Source: Thermaceae bacterium (GTDB taxonomy: Bacteria; Deinococcota; Deinococci; Deinococcales; Marinithermaceae). From it: a stretch of DNA of 17,162 nucleotides. The stretch is taken from contig WFXV01000248.1 of the NCBI GenBank assembly GCA_015490435.1, forward strand, positions 1-17,162, given 5' to 3'. Positions 15,294-17,162 of this stretch are shown here, piece after piece; positions within the stretch are counted from its first letter, which is position 1, and every line of letters begins with the position of its first letter. Position numbers and translations under genes: made by a program. The notes beneath the pieces were generated by a model. It did not search any database. It was not told where the DNA came from and saw nothing but the letters and a program-made list of their open reading frames with translations.

Positions 15294-16208
15294 GTGGCCA
15301 ATGCCGAGGCCAGCCGCCTATCGATCGACATCGGCGACGTCTACTACCCGCTCGGCGGCGGCATGGCCAAGATCTGGACCGAGTACGTCCCCGGCGTCGA
15401 GGCCAGCGCCGAGGTCACCGGCGCCTCGGTGGAGAACGTGCGGCTCGTGGTCTCGGGCAAGGCCCAGGTGGCGCTCGGGACCAGCGGCGTGGTGGTCACC
15501 GCCTACAAGGGCGAGGGCAAGTTCGAAAAGTTCGGGCCCCAGCCCATCCTGGCGATCGGGGCGATGTACCCGAACGCCTGGCAGTTCGTCACCGTGGCCG
15601 AGACCGGGATCAAGAAGATCCCCGACATCAAGGGGAAACGGGTCTCCACCGGCGCCCCCGGCTCGGGCACCGCGGTGATGACCCGCGCGATCCTGAAGAC
15701 ACTCGGCTACGAGCCGGGCAAGGACTTCAAGGAGTTCCGCCTCTCGTTCGCCGAGCAGGTGGCCGCGCTGAAGGACGGCACCATCGACGTGGGCTCCTGG
15801 TCGGTGGGGCTTGGCCCCGGCTCCCTCATCGACCTCTCCACCACCCGGCAGATGGTGTTCATCTGCATGAGCAAGGAGGAGCAGGCCAAGGTCTCCGCCG
15901 CCCACCCCTACTACAAGCCCTTCACCATCCCCGCCGGCACCTACAAGGGCGTGGACTACGACTGCCGCACCGTGGGTACCCCGAACGTCCTCTTCGTCCA
16001 CAAGGACATGGACGAGGAGCTCGTCTACCAGCTCACCAAGGCGCTCTTTGAGCACAAGGCGGAGCTCGAGAAGATCCACCCCGCCGCCAAGACGATCAGC
16101 CCCGAGTACGTCCTGCAGGCGACCCTGATCCCGCTGCACCCCGGCGCCATCCGCTACTACGAGGAAGCGGGCTACCAGGTTCCGGACGCGCTCAAGCCCA
16201 AGAAGTAA
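15294..16208 (+). CDS. TAXI-family TRAP transporter solute receptor, N-terminally truncated
   Basis: From residue ~15 on, this is a clear TAXI-type TRAP substrate-binding protein (periplasmic receptor): VYYPLGGGMAKIWTEYVPGV, GASVENVRLV, and KGKRVSTGAPGSGTAVMTR. The C-terminal LHPGAIRYYEEAGYQVP is also typical. It normally captures an organic acid and passes it to the permease encoded two genes downstream. The N-terminus is abnormal. No signal peptide is encoded, and the glycine-rich IGTGG...TGVYYP segment is reduced to SIDIGDVYYP. The best starts are GTG 15294 or TTG 15291/15282, none with a ribosome-binding site. They lie within 35 bp of the divergent dehydrogenase start. Without export the protein could not work as a receptor, so this may be a pseudogene. 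Confidence 0.8.
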   Translation: MANAEASRLSIDIGDVYYPLGGGMAKIWTEYVPGVEASAEVTGASVENVRLVVSGKAQVALGTSGVVVTAYKGEGKFEKFGPQPILAIGAMYPNAWQFVTVAETGIKKIPDIKGKRVSTGAPGSGTAVMTRAILKTLGYEPGKDFKEFRLSFAEQVAALKDGTIDVGSWSVGLGPGSLIDLSTTRQMVFICMSKEEQAKVSAAHPYYKPFTIPAGTYKGVDYDCRTVGTPNVLFVHKDMDEELVYQLTKALFEHKAELEKIHPAAKTISPEYVLQATLIPLHPGAIRYYEEAGYQVPDALKPKK

Positions 16209-16211
16209 CCG

Positions 16212-16706
16212 ATGAAGCGACCCACCCTCGCCATCCTTCTGCTGGGGGTGGGCCTTTTCCTGCTCTCCTTGCCGATCCCCGGGATGCGCCTTTCGGTGGA
16301 CGGACGCCCCATCGCTTGGCTGCCCCTTTCCGCGGGGGAGCGGTTCGAGCTCACCTGGGTGCACTCGGTCTCGGGGAACCAGGTGCGGGAGGTCTTCCGC
16401 TACCAAAACGGGACGCTTCTCTTTACCGAGACCCATAACCCCTGGTTCGCCGCCGGGCTCGGGGAGGTTCCCGGCCGGGGGCGGGTGGTCGCCGAGGCCG
16501 GCCACGCGGTCGCCGTTGTGGATATAGACGAGCCCGCCTGGGGCATGGTCTTCCGCCTCGGCGCCCCCTCGGTGGACCACACCCTTTGGTACCGGGGACA
16601 GCCGCTTGGGCTTTCCCGTTGCTACCCCCACGCGCGGCTCGCCTGGAGCCCGGAGCGCCGCCCCTGGTTGCTCGCCCGGTTTCTCGCGAAGGATCCCTGC
16701 CTATGA
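16212..16706 (+). CDS. DUF1850 protein of the TRAP-TAXI cassette
   Basis: This 164-residue protein is of the DUF1850 family, which is commonly encoded beside TAXI receptors and fused TRAP permeases; its role is unknown. The N-terminus (MKRPTLAILLLGVGLFLLSL) is a membrane anchor or signal. FELTWVHSVSGNQVREVF (about 49-66) carries the family's conserved W.HSV motif, and THNPWFAAGLGEVPG follows near 77-91. The start is ATG 16212, 3 nt after the receptor stop, without a strong ribosome-binding site. Its stop overlaps the start of the permease gene (ATGA, 16703-16706). The reading frame looks intact, unlike its two neighbours. Confidence 0.82.
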   Translation: MKRPTLAILLLGVGLFLLSLPIPGMRLSVDGRPIAWLPLSAGERFELTWVHSVSGNQVREVFRYQNGTLLFTETHNPWFAAGLGEVPGRGRVVAEAGHAVAVVDIDEPAWGMVFRLGAPSVDHTLWYRGQPLGLSRCYPHARLAWSPERRPWLLARFLAKDPCL

Positions 16707-17014
16707 TCGCGCGCATCGTGGCCCTCATCGCCTGGCTTTTCGTCGCCTTCCAGGTCTATACCGCGGGATACGCCCCCATGACCGCGATCTTCCAGCGGTC
16801 GATCCACCTCGGGTTCGTGCTGGTGCTCCTCTTCCTCACCGTCCCCGTCTCGAAGCGCTTTCCTCCCTGGCTTCGCTGGCTCTTGGACGGGGCCTTGATC
16901 GCCGCTACCCTGGTCGCGGTCGGCTACATCTACACTAACTACGACGAGATCATGGACCGCTTCGGTTGGTGGGAGCTGACCGACGTCTGGCTCGGGGTGG
17001 TGGCGACGCTTTGA
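16703..17014 (+). pseudogene. TRAP transporter fused permease (4TM/12TM), cut off by an insertion sequence
   Basis: These 103 residues match only the N-terminus of the large fused TRAP permeases of TAXI systems, which are normally 600 or more residues long. The text WLFVAFQVYTAGYAPMTAIF and QRSIHLGFVLVLLFLTVP is typical of that N-terminus. So is the third helix (WLLDGALIAATLVAVGYIY) followed by TNYDEIMDRFG. About three membrane helices remain. The frame stops at TGA 17012-17014, where the sequence changes to what looks like an insertion-sequence end. The rest of the permease, including the whole transport domain, is missing here and may lie beyond the element. As it stands the gene cannot make a working transporter. 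Confidence 0.75.
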
Positions 17015-17162
17015 AGTGCTACCCCAAATTTGGACCACCCGGCACGACAGGGTCTTGAGGTAATCTGCTGGGGAACAAACATGGGCAAATGGACGGCGAA
17101 GGAGAAAGCCAGGATCGTCCTCGAGGTGCTCAGCGGCGGGCGGACGGTGACGGACGTTTGCC
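17012..17162 (+). mobile_element. Left end of an IS3-like insertion sequence (partial)
   Basis: The permease frame breaks at TGAAGTGCTACCCC, and the following bases (CAAATTTGGACCACCC to about 17040) are non-coding and look like a terminal repeat. Many IS3-family ends begin TG and carry a C-rich stretch followed by TTGGAC-like text. A transposase-like first ORF starts at 17081. The exact first base (17012 or 1-3 bases later) and the target duplication cannot be fixed without the other end. Confidence 0.6.
17081..17162 (+). CDS. Transposase N-terminus (helix-turn-helix, IS3 OrfA-like), partial
   Basis: This is a 27-residue start, MGKWTAKEKARIVLEVLSGG followed by RTVTDVC, running off the window end. 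The text resembles the N-terminal helix-turn-helix of IS3-type OrfA and related transposases (W-x-x-E/K-E-K-ARIVLEVL, then a turn, then T-V-x-x-V-C). Little more can be said from so short a piece. Its position about 65 nt inside the proposed element end is normal for an OrfA. Confidence 0.6.
   Translation, partial: MGKWTAKEKARIVLEVLSGGRTVTDVC

Noticed and set aside
15259..15300. A plus-strand start at ATG 15259 giving a hydrophobic leader (MAVLYAAFWQGW) for the TAXI receptor
   Set aside because: It is in a different frame from the receptor, overlaps the divergent gcdH start codon, and would need a frameshift. It lacks the charged n-region of a normal signal peptide.

Overview
The window is very GC-rich and gene-dense. 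It looks like chromosome from a Thermaceae bacterium (Deinococcota), probably a relative of Thermus such as Oceanithermus, Marinithermus or Meiothermus. The main reason is a complete nine-gene V/A-type ATPase operon in the Thermus order G-I-L-E-C-F-A-B-D, with proteins that match remembered Thermus thermophilus subunits almost residue for residue in the core regions. As in T. thermophilus, an RlmO-type 23S rRNA methyltransferase is divergent from the operon. Leaderless-looking promoters, with a TANNNT box 6-8 nt before the start codon, also fit this phylum. The genus is inferred, not demonstrated.

Layout. 1-257: right end of an IS481-family element, followed by its apparent 6-bp target duplication. 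259-1425 (-): rlmO. 1446-1475: a near-consensus sigma-A promoter for the ATPase operon. 1522-9829 (+): atpG, atpI, atpL, atpE, atpC, atpF, atpA, atpB and atpD, tightly packed, ending in a GC-rich hairpin at 9845-9869. 9870-11762 (-): an M19 dipeptidase gene downstream of holA (DNA polymerase III delta). 11789-13516 (+): a PAS/GAF/HD-GYP cyclic-di-GMP phosphodiesterase, divergent from holA across 26 bp. 13513-15260 (-): a DJ-1/PfpI protein and a glutaryl-CoA-dehydrogenase-type acyl-CoA dehydrogenase. 15294-17014 (+): a TRAP-TAXI transporter cassette (receptor, DUF1850 protein, fused permease). The receptor has lost its signal peptide and the permease is cut off after about 103 residues at what looks like the end of a second, IS3-like element, whose first ORF begins at 17081 and runs off the window.

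Function. The ATPase operon encodes a rotary machine: the A3B3 catalytic head, the D/F shaft, the C socket, E/G peripheral stalks, and the I subunit with the L ring in the membrane. In Thermus this enzyme works mainly as the ATP synthase. rlmO and holA are housekeeping genes. The HD-GYP protein is a cytosolic signalling enzyme. The transporter cassette appears to be decaying accessory DNA.

I see no tRNA, rRNA, CRISPR array or phage genes, and no gene-free stretch longer than 300 bases. I did not find a convincing new multi-gene system. The unusual signals are the IS481 insertion that takes its stop codon from the target, the transporter cassette damaged at both ends, the very compact divergent and convergent gene junctions, and a link between start-codon choice and subunit copy number in the ATPase operon.
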